From positions 1-22,731 of the forward strand of contig CAVBMG010000053.1 of the NCBI GenBank assembly GCA_963596435.1: a stretch of DNA of 22,731 nt, read 5' to 3'. The position numbers were made by a program, and so were the translations under genes. The stretch comes from COE1 sp963596435. GTDB taxonomy: Bacteria > Bacillota > Clostridia > Lachnospirales > Lachnospiraceae. Positions 1 to 7,544 of this stretch are shown piece by piece. Numbering within the stretch: the stretch's first letter is position 1; the number at the start of each line of letters is the position of its first letter. The notes below the pieces were generated by a model, which saw only the letters and a program-made list of their open reading frames with translations, was not told the origin of the DNA and made no database searches.

Positions 1-9
1 TGGAGACAT

Positions 10-47
10 AAAAATAGACAACCAGCTCTTTTGAACGTAGTTGTCTA
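10..47 (-). terminator. Rho-independent terminator of the MCP/PPTase/CNB operon
   Basis: Read on the minus strand, an 8-bp perfect stem (TAGACAAC at 15-22 pairs with GTTGTCTA at 40-47) has a 17-nt loop and is followed directly by five Ts (14 to 10). It lies about 45 bases beyond the stop codon of the CNB-domain gene. The loop is long, so termination strength is uncertain. Confidence 0.6.
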
Positions 48-54
48 CAGTCTG

Positions 55-86
55 AGACGACTTGTAGTATCAAGTCGTCTTTTTCT
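55..86 (+). terminator. Rho-independent terminator of a plus-strand gene left of the window
   Basis: A perfect 10-bp stem (AGACGACTTG at 55-64, CAAGTCGTCT at 71-80) with a 6-nt loop is followed by a T-rich run to 86. The T-run is on the plus side, so it ends transcription arriving from the left. This implies a gene outside the window convergent with the CNB-domain gene. Confidence 0.75.
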
Positions 87-93
87 TATGATT

Positions 94-2406
94 TTATAAA
101 TCTGCGTAGAAATGATACGTATCGAGAATTTCCTGCGGTACATCCGGGGTCTCTCTCTGAATCGCCTTGATACGCAGTTCAAATTCCTGCTTCTTCTTCA
201 TGGAGTTTCTGCCAAAACGTGCCATGGCAGCTTCATAAGTTCTCTGTGTTCCCAGCTTCTGGCGTAAGGTCTTCTCAAAAGGACAATAGGTAGCCAGAAT
301 CTCTCTTGCTACTTTATTCATCTTCATGGAACCGTTAGACTCACTCTTTACCCACGCTTCATAATCAATCAGGAATATTTCACGGGAATTGTTACGTCCC
401 TTCTGAATCTGCATCTTCACCTTCTCACGTGCTTCATCAGACAGATCCCTGTTCTTGCGGTAGAACTGGATATAATCCATATATTCTGATGTCAGTGATT
501 TAATCTTAACATCATTCCACTGCATACCCTGTATACATCTGCACAGCTCCCAGCGGAACCTTCCGAACATCTTCACCATCATATCATCTATATTGGTATT
601 AGAAAGCATTGGGAAAACGAATCTTCCCGGAGTTGCTTTGTTCTTGCCGCCTACTTCCTGCCACATAGATGCATTCACACCAAATAACGGGAACAGAATT
701 ATATCAGGATATACATTCTTCATACAGGACTCATGATTGATCTTCAGATCTACATTGGAATACAGTACTTCTCTGTAAAAGACAGAGTAATCAATCTTCA
801 TAAGATTCTGTACGCTTTCATTAATTCTCTTCTTAGTCACCAGAATCTTATCCAGATAACCGTATATTGCTTCTTTATATAAGACAGGCATGTATGCTGT
901 TGGTTGTCCATATAACACACGCATATTGCTCTTCATCATATTCATGACTTCGTATTCCACACGCTTGTCCATGTTATTGGTCAGAGCCTTCTGCTGCTGT
1001 TCTGTAATCTCACCCTGTTTCTTCAAGGAGCGCAGGTTTTCAATATAATCTTCGTCAAATTCGCTCTTGGAAGGTTCTCTTTGTCCATCATGAATCGCTT
1101 TGAGCCATTCACACAGCGTAAATACATGGCATGGACCTTCGTCTTCCTCTTCTTCGATTCCACACAGAAATTCCAGATGCTCCTGTTCCAGCAGTCGTTC
1201 ATCCAGCATTCCAAAGTTCAGGAACAGCTCTACTGCCTTAGGAGGCACAATCAGACCTTCACATACCTTTCTAAAGCACGCCAGATACAGCTCAAATACC
1301 ATCGGTGTAATTGTTTTCTTGGCTTTCTTCACATCATCTTCTACAGACAGTCTATCCGGTGCTTTCACCAGATAATCCATGTTTGCACGCAATACTTCTA
1401 TCTTCTGTTCATCATATGCTGCATACTGGACAACCTGTTCCAGAGAATTCTTCAACGAAAGTACAGTTCTGCGGATCATGGCTTCTTTTTCTTCTTTTGA
1501 CTTCTGTTCTGTCTCGGTCATTTCCTTGGAGATAATCTCTCCTATGATCGCTTTCTTTGCTTTCAGATCCCATTCAGGTATATCCATATGCTTGCCAAGT
1601 TCCTGATACTGAAAACTGACTTCTCCAAGGATTTCTTCCAGTAACCCCTGCATTTCCCTTGGAACATCGCCTTTTCTTCTCATTTCACGACCTTGCGCGC
1701 AGGCATAATCAAACAGATTATGGTCTTTTCTTGCCACTATATAAGAAAGAAGATTCTGTATATATTCAATCAAAGTAATACAATCTTCTTTAAAGCTGTC
1801 TACTACAGCCGCAATCTCCAGTACAATGGAATTTACCATCTCTTCGCTGTAGGAATAGTACGCTTTCTGAGCATTTAAAGGAATCCTTGCAGCCTCTGCA
1901 TAATAGCTCAGCCGGTCTTCATTAATTCCTATCTGATACTCACACTCTTCCAGTTCCTCCAGTTCTTCAACGATAAGAGGGGATAATCCGATTGCCATGC
2001 ACAGGTTTTTGTACCCCTGATAGCTTCTTTGGGAAAATTGATATAAACGGCTGGCGCGCATACGCAGTTCCTCGCGAAAGTGTGCCATATCTGTTATATA
2101 ATGGAATTGTGAAGATACCATGATTGCCCTGTAATCACCACTCTTGGTAATTACATTATGCAAAGTCTCCTCACCGGATACAGGAAGCATATAGATAACC
2201 GAATCCTCCAGTGTCGTATAGGAAGCTCCATACGTTTCCCGATTCCAGTCATTTAATGCAATAAAAGAGCCCTGATTTCTCACCATTCTCATCCATTCGT
2301 CCTGCATCAGTACTTTTCCTGCCAGTACAATTCCTATCTGACTTACCGTATCCCCCTGTGCAAATATTACTTCGCCTTTTTTAATGACATTTTTCCCATT
2401 CTCCAT
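94..2406 (-). CDS. Large protein with N-terminal cyclic-nucleotide-binding-like domain, function unknown
   Basis: The product is 770 residues. Roughly residues 1-110 resemble the beta-barrel of the CAP/CNB family: a GEVIFAQGD-type opening, then a GxV turn and a predicted effector-domain end near residue 100. The canonical phosphate-binding cassette (FGE...RxA) is not evident, so ligand binding is doubtful. Residues about 130-330 are highly charged and helical, rich in Glu and Lys. The C-terminal half (about 470-770) contains many aromatic and basic residues and no fold I recognise. There is no helix-turn-helix, no signal peptide and no obvious membrane segment, so a cytoplasmic protein is likely. 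It follows the PPTase gene by 53 bases and is probably the last gene of the MCP operon. The ribosome binding site is weak (a GGCAGGG about 15 bases upstream), so the start is not firmly fixed. It is not a typical CRP/FNR regulator. The role is unknown. Confidence 0.75.
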   Translation of the reverse strand: MENGKNVIKKGEVIFAQGDTVSQIGIVLAGKVLMQDEWMRMVRNQGSFIALNDWNRETYGASYTTLEDSVIYMLPVSGEETLHNVITKSGDYRAIMVSSQFHYITDMAHFREELRMRASRLYQFSQRSYQGYKNLCMAIGLSPLIVEELEELEECEYQIGINEDRLSYYAEAARIPLNAQKAYYSYSEEMVNSIVLEIAAVVDSFKEDCITLIEYIQNLLSYIVARKDHNLFDYACAQGREMRRKGDVPREMQGLLEEILGEVSFQYQELGKHMDIPEWDLKAKKAIIGEIISKEMTETEQKSKEEKEAMIRRTVLSLKNSLEQVVQYAAYDEQKIEVLRANMDYLVKAPDRLSVEDDVKKAKKTITPMVFELYLACFRKVCEGLIVPPKAVELFLNFGMLDERLLEQEHLEFLCGIEEEEDEGPCHVFTLCEWLKAIHDGQREPSKSEFDEDYIENLRSLKKQGEITEQQQKALTNNMDKRVEYEVMNMMKSNMRVLYGQPTAYMPVLYKEAIYGYLDKILVTKKRINESVQNLMKIDYSVFYREVLYSNVDLKINHESCMKNVYPDIILFPLFGVNASMWQEVGGKNKATPGRFVFPMLSNTNIDDMMVKMFGRFRWELCRCIQGMQWNDVKIKSLTSEYMDYIQFYRKNRDLSDEAREKVKMQIQKGRNNSREIFLIDYEAWVKSESNGSMKMNKVAREILATYCPFEKTLRQKLGTQRTYEAAMARFGRNSMKKKQEFELRIKAIQRETPDVPQEILDTYHFYADL

Positions 2407-2459
2407 CTTACCGTATTTACCCTGCCTTTCTTCACCTGTTCCTGGATCTGCGGGTTGTA

Positions 2460-3140
2460 CTACTCTATGTTCCGCAATTCGTTATCTGTTATCATCATAA
2501 TCTGCTGTGGAAATTCATCCTGATATGAGCTTACACTCACTATATGATTTGAAATGGTACGATATATCTTCATAAAAGCAGATACCAACGTCTCCCGGTC
2601 AGTTATCCGCCCATAATTTTCTTCTGTCAAATATCTGTCGATCCCGCCGCCAATTCCTCTGCCGGTCAGCTTCGCATAGCTTTCCTTCGCTGCCCACATC
2701 TGATAGAACTGGCTGCATCTGTCTTCTTCATCCGTAATCGCACACAGACGCTGATACTCATTCTCATGATAAAATCTTGCTGCAAGTTCCATACGATATG
2801 GGCGCATCTGTTGTATGTCTACCCCTATTGGTTCACTGTCCATGCCACATAGAACCCAGTCTCCCGAATGTGAAAGCGAATAGTGCAGCTCATCATATCC
2901 CTTTAATATGGGCTTTCCATATTTTCCCTGTTCTATCTGCACTTTCTGCCAGTCCTGTGTGGTATATCCTTCTCTCAAAAAGGCATAACGCAGCAGAAGC
3001 CCTGCCATGATGCTCCTGTTGCGTTCTGCTTTGTTCCTCATTCTATGTATTTTATCCCTTCTACTACTGTCTAACATAGGGAGAATATCCTCTTGTGCCT
3101 TCTCTTCTATGTCTTTTACCCTGGATGCATATATTTTCAT
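2460..3140 (-). CDS. Sfp-type 4'-phosphopantetheinyl transferase
   Basis: This enzyme would transfer the phosphopantetheine arm of CoA to a serine of a carrier protein. The 226-residue product has the family signatures in order: KYGKP (73-77), HYSLSHS (86-92), GVDIQ with the Mg-binding Asp108, and WAAKES (149-154) followed by Lys157. The length matches the Sfp/Gsp group rather than the short AcpS group. The ATG at 3140 was chosen because AGGAG lies 7 bases upstream. An earlier in-frame ATG at 3176 has no ribosome binding site and would overlap the MCP gene by 23 bases. It begins 13 bases after the MCP stop, so co-transcription is likely. No carrier-protein, PKS or NRPS gene is in the window, so the substrate is unknown. 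It may serve the fatty-acid ACP or a distant pathway. Confidence 0.9.
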   Translation of the reverse strand: MKIYASRVKDIEEKAQEDILPMLDSSRRDKIHRMRNKAERNRSIMAGLLLRYAFLREGYTTQDWQKVQIEQGKYGKPILKGYDELHYSLSHSGDWVLCGMDSEPIGVDIQQMRPYRMELAARFYHENEYQRLCAITDEEDRCSQFYQMWAAKESYAKLTGRGIGGGIDRYLTEENYGRITDRETLVSAFMKIYRTISNHIVSVSSYQDEFPQQIMMITDNELRNIE

Positions 3141-3153
3141 AGGGATCTCCTGC

Positions 3154-4923
3154 TTAGTATTTTCCAAAATCATCATTTAAAGAAATGATGCTCTCGTTAT
3201 CCTGATAGGAAGAAGCTTCCTCATCTTCCTGCATATTTCTGCGTCCTTTATCAGCAAGCTTGTACTTGGAAACTGCATGCTGCAACTGTCCTGCCAGACT
3301 GGATAGCTCTGCGCTGGCAGCTGCACACTCTTCACTGGTAGCAGAATTGGTCTGTACCACATCTGCAATCTGTGTAATTCCTGCATTTACCTGTCCTACT
3401 GAAGCTGCCTGATTAGCAGAGGCTGATGCAATGTTGCTTACCAGAGTTGCGATCTTCTCCACAGAGTTTTGAATCTCTTCCAGTGCGGAGGCAGTCTCTA
3501 CAGCTAACTTGGAACCGATTTCTACTTTGCGGATAGAATCCTCTATCATTTCAGCAGAATCCTTGGCTGCTTCTGCAGATTTGCTTGCCAGATTACGTAC
3601 TTCATCAGCTACAACAGCAAATCCCTTTCCATGTACACCTGCTCTTGCTGCTTCTACAGAAGCATTCAGTGCAAGAATATTGGTCTGAAATGCAATATCA
3701 TCAATTACTTTCATGATCTTGGATATATTCTCAGATGAATCATTGATATCCTGCATTGCCTGAATCATATTCTTCATCTGCTCATTACCGCGTATTGCAC
3801 CTTCCTTGGTATTCTGTACCAGTTCATTAGCAGAAGTTGCATCATCTGCATTAATTTTAGCACCATTTGCAATTTCTTCAATAGAAGCTGTAATTTCTTC
3901 AATTGCACTTGCCTGCTCTGTTGTGCCCTGTGCAAGTGAATTGCTGGCACTTGCTACTTCATCTGCCCCAGAAACCATTCTTGCTGCTGCATCACGAATT
4001 GTTGATAAGTTCTTATTGTTATCATAAAGCATCTTTCTGATTGCATTACCCATAACATCCTTCTCACTGGCAGGTCTGCAATTCACTGTCAAGTCTCCGT
4101 CTGCCACTTTCTCTGTGATACGTGCCTGTTCACCGATATTGTTGACCATATCAGCGAAATCTTCCATCAGATCACCGAACTCATCATTATGCTCACGCTG
4201 GATATTCTGATTAATATCTCCTTCCGCCATTCTCTGTGCTACTACTCCGATTTTCTTAATTGGGCTGATAATCCTCTTTTTAATTACCAGAGTATCTACC
4301 AAGATACAGAAAATTGCTGCCAGGATAGCAGCGCCCATGATAAAGTTCAATCTGCTTACGATATAGTGTTCAATGGATTCACTTGGTCTTCCTGCGAACA
4401 TAATACCTATAATTGCTCCGGCATTGTTTTTGATAGGTGTATAATATCCATAATAATCATTGCCGCATACATCTATCTGCGTATCTGTATAATCTTCTCC
4501 ACCGTTCAGAACTTTGGATGAAATCGTTCCTGTAAGAGCCGTGCCTACAATTCTGTCTCCTGATGCATTGGTAATCGTAGTAGCTCTTCTGGTATCACCC
4601 AGGAATATGGTCACTTCTACGTCATTCTCTGCTGCAATTCTGTCCAGCAGTTCAGAATTGGCTGTCACATTCAGTTTACCTTTATACAGATTCTGTCCAT
4701 CAAAGCTATAGTCTCCTGAATCCATGGTATCCAGCGCATATTCTGTGGAAGTTGCAATTCCCTTTAATCCTCTGAATACATGATCTTCTACTCCATCCCG
4801 TATTATCAGTGACGCAAATATTGTTACGATGACTCCGACGATCAGCACCGGGACTGCTGAAATGCTTATAATGACTCCTTTAATTCCAAAACGTTTGTTA
4901 TTTTTATCCTTTTGCATATCCAT
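3154..4923 (-). CDS. Methyl-accepting chemotaxis protein with extracellular Cache-type sensor
   Basis: This is a transmembrane chemoreceptor that signals to CheA/CheW. The 589-residue protein has a first membrane helix at about 13-36, an extracellular region of about 155 residues resembling a single Cache (sCache_3-like) domain, a second helix at about 193-215, a HAMP domain to about 270 and a long cytoplasmic coiled coil. The highly conserved hairpin tip is clear (FQTNILALNASVEAARAG, then GFAVVADEVRNLA). An acidic tail follows the signalling domain, with no CheR-tethering pentapeptide. The ATG has a good AAAGGAAG site 6-7 bases upstream, and a sigma-A-type promoter lies in the gap before it. 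No other che or fla gene is in the window, so the ligand and signalling partner are unknown. It heads a probable operon with the PPTase and CNB genes. Confidence 0.95.
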   Translation of the reverse strand: MDMQKDKNNKRFGIKGVIISISAVPVLIVGVIVTIFASLIIRDGVEDHVFRGLKGIATSTEYALDTMDSGDYSFDGQNLYKGKLNVTANSELLDRIAAENDVEVTIFLGDTRRATTITNASGDRIVGTALTGTISSKVLNGGEDYTDTQIDVCGNDYYGYYTPIKNNAGAIIGIMFAGRPSESIEHYIVSRLNFIMGAAILAAIFCILVDTLVIKKRIISPIKKIGVVAQRMAEGDINQNIQREHNDEFGDLMEDFADMVNNIGEQARITEKVADGDLTVNCRPASEKDVMGNAIRKMLYDNNKNLSTIRDAAARMVSGADEVASASNSLAQGTTEQASAIEEITASIEEIANGAKINADDATSANELVQNTKEGAIRGNEQMKNMIQAMQDINDSSENISKIMKVIDDIAFQTNILALNASVEAARAGVHGKGFAVVADEVRNLASKSAEAAKDSAEMIEDSIRKVEIGSKLAVETASALEEIQNSVEKIATLVSNIASASANQAASVGQVNAGITQIADVVQTNSATSEECAAASAELSSLAGQLQHAVSKYKLADKGRRNMQEDEEASSYQDNESIISLNDDFGKY

Positions 4924-4963
4924 ACATGACTTCCTTTCGCACGTGACTTGACTACTTACACCT

Positions 4964-4992
4964 ATTGTAAATTGTTTTTAATTGTAAGTCAA
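4964..4992 (-). promoter_or_regulatory. Sigma-A-type promoter of the chemoreceptor operon
   Basis: On the minus strand, TTGACT (4992-4987) is followed after exactly 17 bases by TACAAT (4969-4964), both one mismatch or less from consensus positions that matter. It sits in the 85-bp gap between the sigG stop and the chemoreceptor start, giving an untranslated leader of about 35 bases. No flagellar sigma-28 motif was seen. No terminator is visible after sigG, so read-through from sigG is also possible. Confidence 0.75.
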
Positions 4993-5008
4993 TAGATTAT
5001 ATTTTCTG

Positions 5009-5785
5009 CTACATCAAATATTTCTTCATAATTGTCAGAGCATTTTTCTCAAGTCTGGATACCTGTGCCTGTGATATGCCTATGGATTCAGCAACTTCCA
5101 TCTGGGTCTTTCCCTCAAAAAATCGCAGCGTTATAATTTCATTCTCTCTCTCATTTAATCTCTTCATAGCTTCACTAAGGGATATATTCTCTACCCAGTT
5201 CTCTTCACGGCTCTTCTTGTCACTGATCTGGTCCATCACATACAGGGTATCTCCCCCCTCTGTATACACGGGTTCATACAGGCTCATCGGATTCTGAATT
5301 GCATCCAGCGCATACACAATGTCTTCCTTGGGTATGCCGATTTCTGCTGCAATTTCAACAATTGTAGGCTCTTTGGAATGTAGTCTTGTCAGGTTCTCTC
5401 TTGCATATATGGCTTTATACGCAGTATCCTTCAATGACCTGCTGACACGTATTGCGTTATTGTCCCGCAGGAATCTTCTGATCTCGCCCATGATCATTGG
5501 AACTGCGTATGTGGAAAATTTTACCTCCAGGCTGGAATCAAAATTGTCAATAGCCTTGATCAGTCCTATACAGCCTATCTGAAACAGATCGTCCACATTC
5601 TCATTAGACTGTGAGAAACGTTTGATCACGCTTAATACAAGTCTCAGATTGCCTCTGATATAAGTCTCTCTGGCTTCTTTATCTCCCTGCTCTATTCTGG
5701 CAAACAATGCTTCTTTCTCTTCGTTATTGAGCACTGGAAGTTTTGACGTATTTACCCCACATATTTCTACTTTACTGATTGCCAT
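5009..5785 (-). CDS. sigG: RNA polymerase sporulation sigma factor SigG (late forespore)
   Basis: SigG directs late forespore transcription, including small acid-soluble protein and germination genes. The 258-residue product closely resembles Bacillus SigG over its whole length. It has the N-terminal KVEICGVNTSKLPVL signature, region 2 (NLRLVLSVIKRF, DDLFQIGCIGL, VKFSTYAVPMI, GEIRRFLRDNN), region 3 and a region 4 helix-turn-helix (QMEVAESIGISQAQVSRLEK). The ATG at 5785 was chosen because AGGAGGAG lies 5-7 bases upstream and the homologous N-terminus begins there. An in-frame extension to 5848 has no ribosome binding site. It follows sigE by 83 bases, the usual order in spore-formers. I could not identify a convincing SigF/SigG-type promoter in that gap. 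Confidence 0.97.
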   Translation of the reverse strand: MAISKVEICGVNTSKLPVLNNEEKEALFARIEQGDKEARETYIRGNLRLVLSVIKRFSQSNENVDDLFQIGCIGLIKAIDNFDSSLEVKFSTYAVPMIMGEIRRFLRDNNAIRVSRSLKDTAYKAIYARENLTRLHSKEPTIVEIAAEIGIPKEDIVYALDAIQNPMSLYEPVYTEGGDTLYVMDQISDKKSREENWVENISLSEAMKRLNERENEIITLRFFEGKTQMEVAESIGISQAQVSRLEKNALTIMKKYLM

Positions 5786-5868
5786 GATTTCTCCTCCTAT
5801 TTCCATGCCTGTCTCCAGACATATGTAAATACCAGTGAAATCCGGCAATCCCTCAGACTATGTTACCC

Positions 5869-6603
5869 CTATTCTTTTACCATCTCTTTCTTGAGACGCT
5901 TCATGATCTTCTTCTCCAGTCTGGATATGTACGACTGTGATATTCCAAGATAGTCAGCCACTTCCTTCTGGGTCATCTCACGTCCATATGGGCTTCCCAA
6001 TCCGAATCTGAGCTGGATGATCGTTCTCTCTCGCTCTCCCAGCTTCGCCACTGCCTTACGCAGCAGTTTACGTTCTACCTCAGTCTCCAGATCCTTGTAA
6101 ATAACATCTTCATCCGTTCCCAGGATATCTGACAGCAGCAGTTCATTTCCATCCCAGTCCACATTAAGAGGTTCGTCAATGGACACCTCCATTTTCGTTT
6201 TGTTATTACGTCTCAGATACATAAGAATTTCATTTTCAATGCAACGTGAAGCATAAGTTGCCAGCTTAATGTTCTTATCACGGTTAAAGGTATTGATTGA
6301 TTTAATCAGTCCTATCGTTCCGATTGAAATCAAGTCTTCTACTCCGACCCCTGTATTATCAAATTTCTTGGCAATATACACCACAAGCCGCAGATTATGC
6401 TCTATCAGGATTGACCTTGCCTCTTCAGCAGCCTCTGTATCCAGGTCATTGATTGCTTCGCTCTCTTCCACGCTCTCCAGCGGCGGCGGCAGAATCTCAC
6501 TTCCTCCTATATAATGGATTTCCTGCCGACCACTCAATACGCCGGCATCCTTTCTGCCCAGGCAAAGTTTCATACGTCCGGGTAAATATACCTTCAAAAT
6601 CAT
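5869..6603 (-). CDS. sigE: RNA polymerase sporulation sigma factor SigE precursor (early mother cell)
   Basis: SigE drives early mother-cell gene expression. It is made as an inactive precursor and cleaved by SpoIIGA. The 244-residue product has an N-terminal pro-sequence of about 29 residues, and the mature start lies at the conserved YIGGSEILPPP block (residues 31-41). Region 2 is nearly identical to the family (LVVYIAKKF, DLISIGTIGLIK, KLATYASRCIENEILMYLRR), followed by DEPLNVDWDGNELLLSD. Region 4 ends with a helix-turn-helix (QKEVADYLGISQSYISRLEK). The ATG has AGGAGG about 9 bases upstream. It is 33 bases downstream of spoIIGA, consistent with a spoIIG operon in which protease and substrate are made together. 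Its pro-sequence differs in detail from Bacillus but keeps the hydrophobic and basic character expected for membrane attachment. Confidence 0.97.
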   Translation of the reverse strand: MILKVYLPGRMKLCLGRKDAGVLSGRQEIHYIGGSEILPPPLESVEESEAINDLDTEAAEEARSILIEHNLRLVVYIAKKFDNTGVGVEDLISIGTIGLIKSINTFNRDKNIKLATYASRCIENEILMYLRRNNKTKMEVSIDEPLNVDWDGNELLLSDILGTDEDVIYKDLETEVERKLLRKAVAKLGERERTIIQLRFGLGSPYGREMTQKEVADYLGISQSYISRLEKKIMKRLKKEMVKE

Positions 6604-6636
6604 TTATCATTTCCTCCTGTTCGTTCTCTCCTGTTC

Positions 6637-7416
6637 TTATAGCAGACCTGTATGTAGTATCATCTGATAGCTTCCATTCCCTGAGAGCTTTCCTTCATAC
6701 AATGCAATGACTGCTTTCTTCTGCACATATGGCTCATTTTCTCTCCAGATAATCAATTCATCTACTTCTGTCCCCTGCAATATCCCATGTTCTTTTCCTA
6801 TGCTGTGATATGGAATCACTCTGTATCGTTCCTGTATCGTCTGATGACACAAAGTGTCGTAGACATCCCTTTCTATAATAGATACAGGTCTGCCACTGAT
6901 TGGCTCTCTCAATCCGTTTCCTGTATCCAACAGCGCTTTTAAAGTCAGCTTTCTACCCTGTTGTGCCACTTCTACGTCATAGATTGTCTGTTTTTTCACA
7001 ATCCGTTTTCTGTCATACAGATAGCCTGACACAGTTCCCATAATCGCTGTTACAATGGTTGCGCACAGAGTATACTTCGTTCCCAGTATTCGTTCCAGTC
7101 CTGTAAATAATCTATTCCATACAAAAGACATTACATAGAAATACATCACTGCTGTCCATTGTTCTGACAGGCTCCTGATTCCCGATGCAATTGTAATCAC
7201 AAGCAATCCTGTCAGCAAAATCAGCAAAATATATACGATACCGTAACGAAGCCGTAATATGATCGGCAGAATCGCCATTGCTCCCCCAATCAGTGATGCA
7301 CTCAGAAGCCTTATAAAGCGAATACGTCTGCCTGTAAGAATCAATGTGAATATCAGCAGGACCAGGTTTAACAGCACATTTTCCAGAAAGTATACATCCA
7401 GATATAATACATAAAT
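6637..7416 (-). CDS. spoIIGA: Sporulation sigma-E processing aspartic protease SpoIIGA, probable ATT start
   Basis: This membrane-embedded aspartic protease cleaves pro-SigE in the mother cell after a signal from the forespore (SpoIIR in Bacillus). From an ATT at 7416 the product is 259 residues. Several hydrophobic helices span about residues 3-135, followed by a cytosolic protease domain with LLDTGNGLREP, whose catalytic Asp is residue 164. The C-terminal domain is somewhat shorter than in Bacillus (about 309 residues in total). The first in-frame GTG (7377) would delete the conserved IYVLYLDVYFLEN segment, the start of the first membrane helix. No ATG, GTG or TTG lies in frame upstream of that segment. 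GAGGTG sits 7 bases before the ATT, supporting initiation there. It heads the spoIIGA-sigE-sigG unit, behind a candidate Spo0A-type promoter. Confidence 0.88.
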   Translation of the reverse strand: MYVLYLDVYFLENVLLNLVLLIFTLILTGRRIRFIRLLSASLIGGAMAILPIILRLRYGIVYILLILLTGLLVITIASGIRSLSEQWTAVMYFYVMSFVWNRLFTGLERILGTKYTLCATIVTAIMGTVSGYLYDRKRIVKKQTIYDVEVAQQGRKLTLKALLDTGNGLREPISGRPVSIIERDVYDTLCHQTIQERYRVIPYHSIGKEHGILQGTEVDELIIWRENEPYVQKKAVIALYEGKLSGNGSYQMILHTGLL

Positions 7417-7450
7417 TCGTAACCACCTCTCTTCCTCGCTGAACGAACTA

Positions 7451-7516
7451 AGTATACTAAAAAACCCCTGCTTATTTTGTCAAAGCAAGGGTTAAAAGAA
7501 GGTTTATTTATCGACA
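7451..7516 (-). promoter_or_regulatory. Candidate spoIIG promoter with Spo0A-box-like sites
   Basis: On the minus strand there is a perfect TTGACA (7483-7478) and a TATACT (7456-7451) separated by 21 bases. This resembles the abnormally long (22-bp) spacer of the Spo0A-activated spoIIG promoter of Bacillus subtilis. TTTGTCAAAG over the -35, read on the plus strand, and TGTCGAT (7516-7510) each match the TGTCGAA Spo0A box at 6 of 7 positions. An alternative reading is TTGACA with 18-base spacing to TAGTAT (7459-7454). The predicted leader to the ATT start is about 28 bases. Confidence 0.6.
7459..7493 (-). terminator. Second (distal) terminator after ftsZ, overlapping the spoIIG promoter
   Basis: Minus-strand stem of 11 pairs (one G-T wobble): AACCCTTGCTT (7493-7483) pairs with AAGCAGGGGTT (7473-7463), with a 9-nt loop and a T-run over 7464-7459. 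The loop and the first stem arm contain the TTGACA assigned as the spoIIG -35. Confidence 0.8.
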
Positions 7517-7541
7517 AAAAAACGCAGCCATTGGCTGCGTT
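7516..7541 (-). terminator. First terminator after ftsZ
   Basis: Perfect 9-bp stem AACGCAGCC / GGCTGCGTT with a 3-nt loop (7541-7521), followed by seven Ts (7522-7516, the first overlapping the stem). It begins 3 bases after the ftsZ stop codon. This is a strong intrinsic terminator that separates the dcw cluster from the sporulation genes. Confidence 0.92.
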
Positions 7542-7544
7542 CAC

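Noticed and set aside
7112..7426. Minus-strand frame of 104 codons overlapping the start of spoIIGA
   Set aside because: It has a GTG near a ribosome-site-like sequence, but its translation lacks hydrophobic helices and shows no SpoIIGA similarity; the other frame gives the conserved N-terminus. It is relevant only if a frameshift is suspected.
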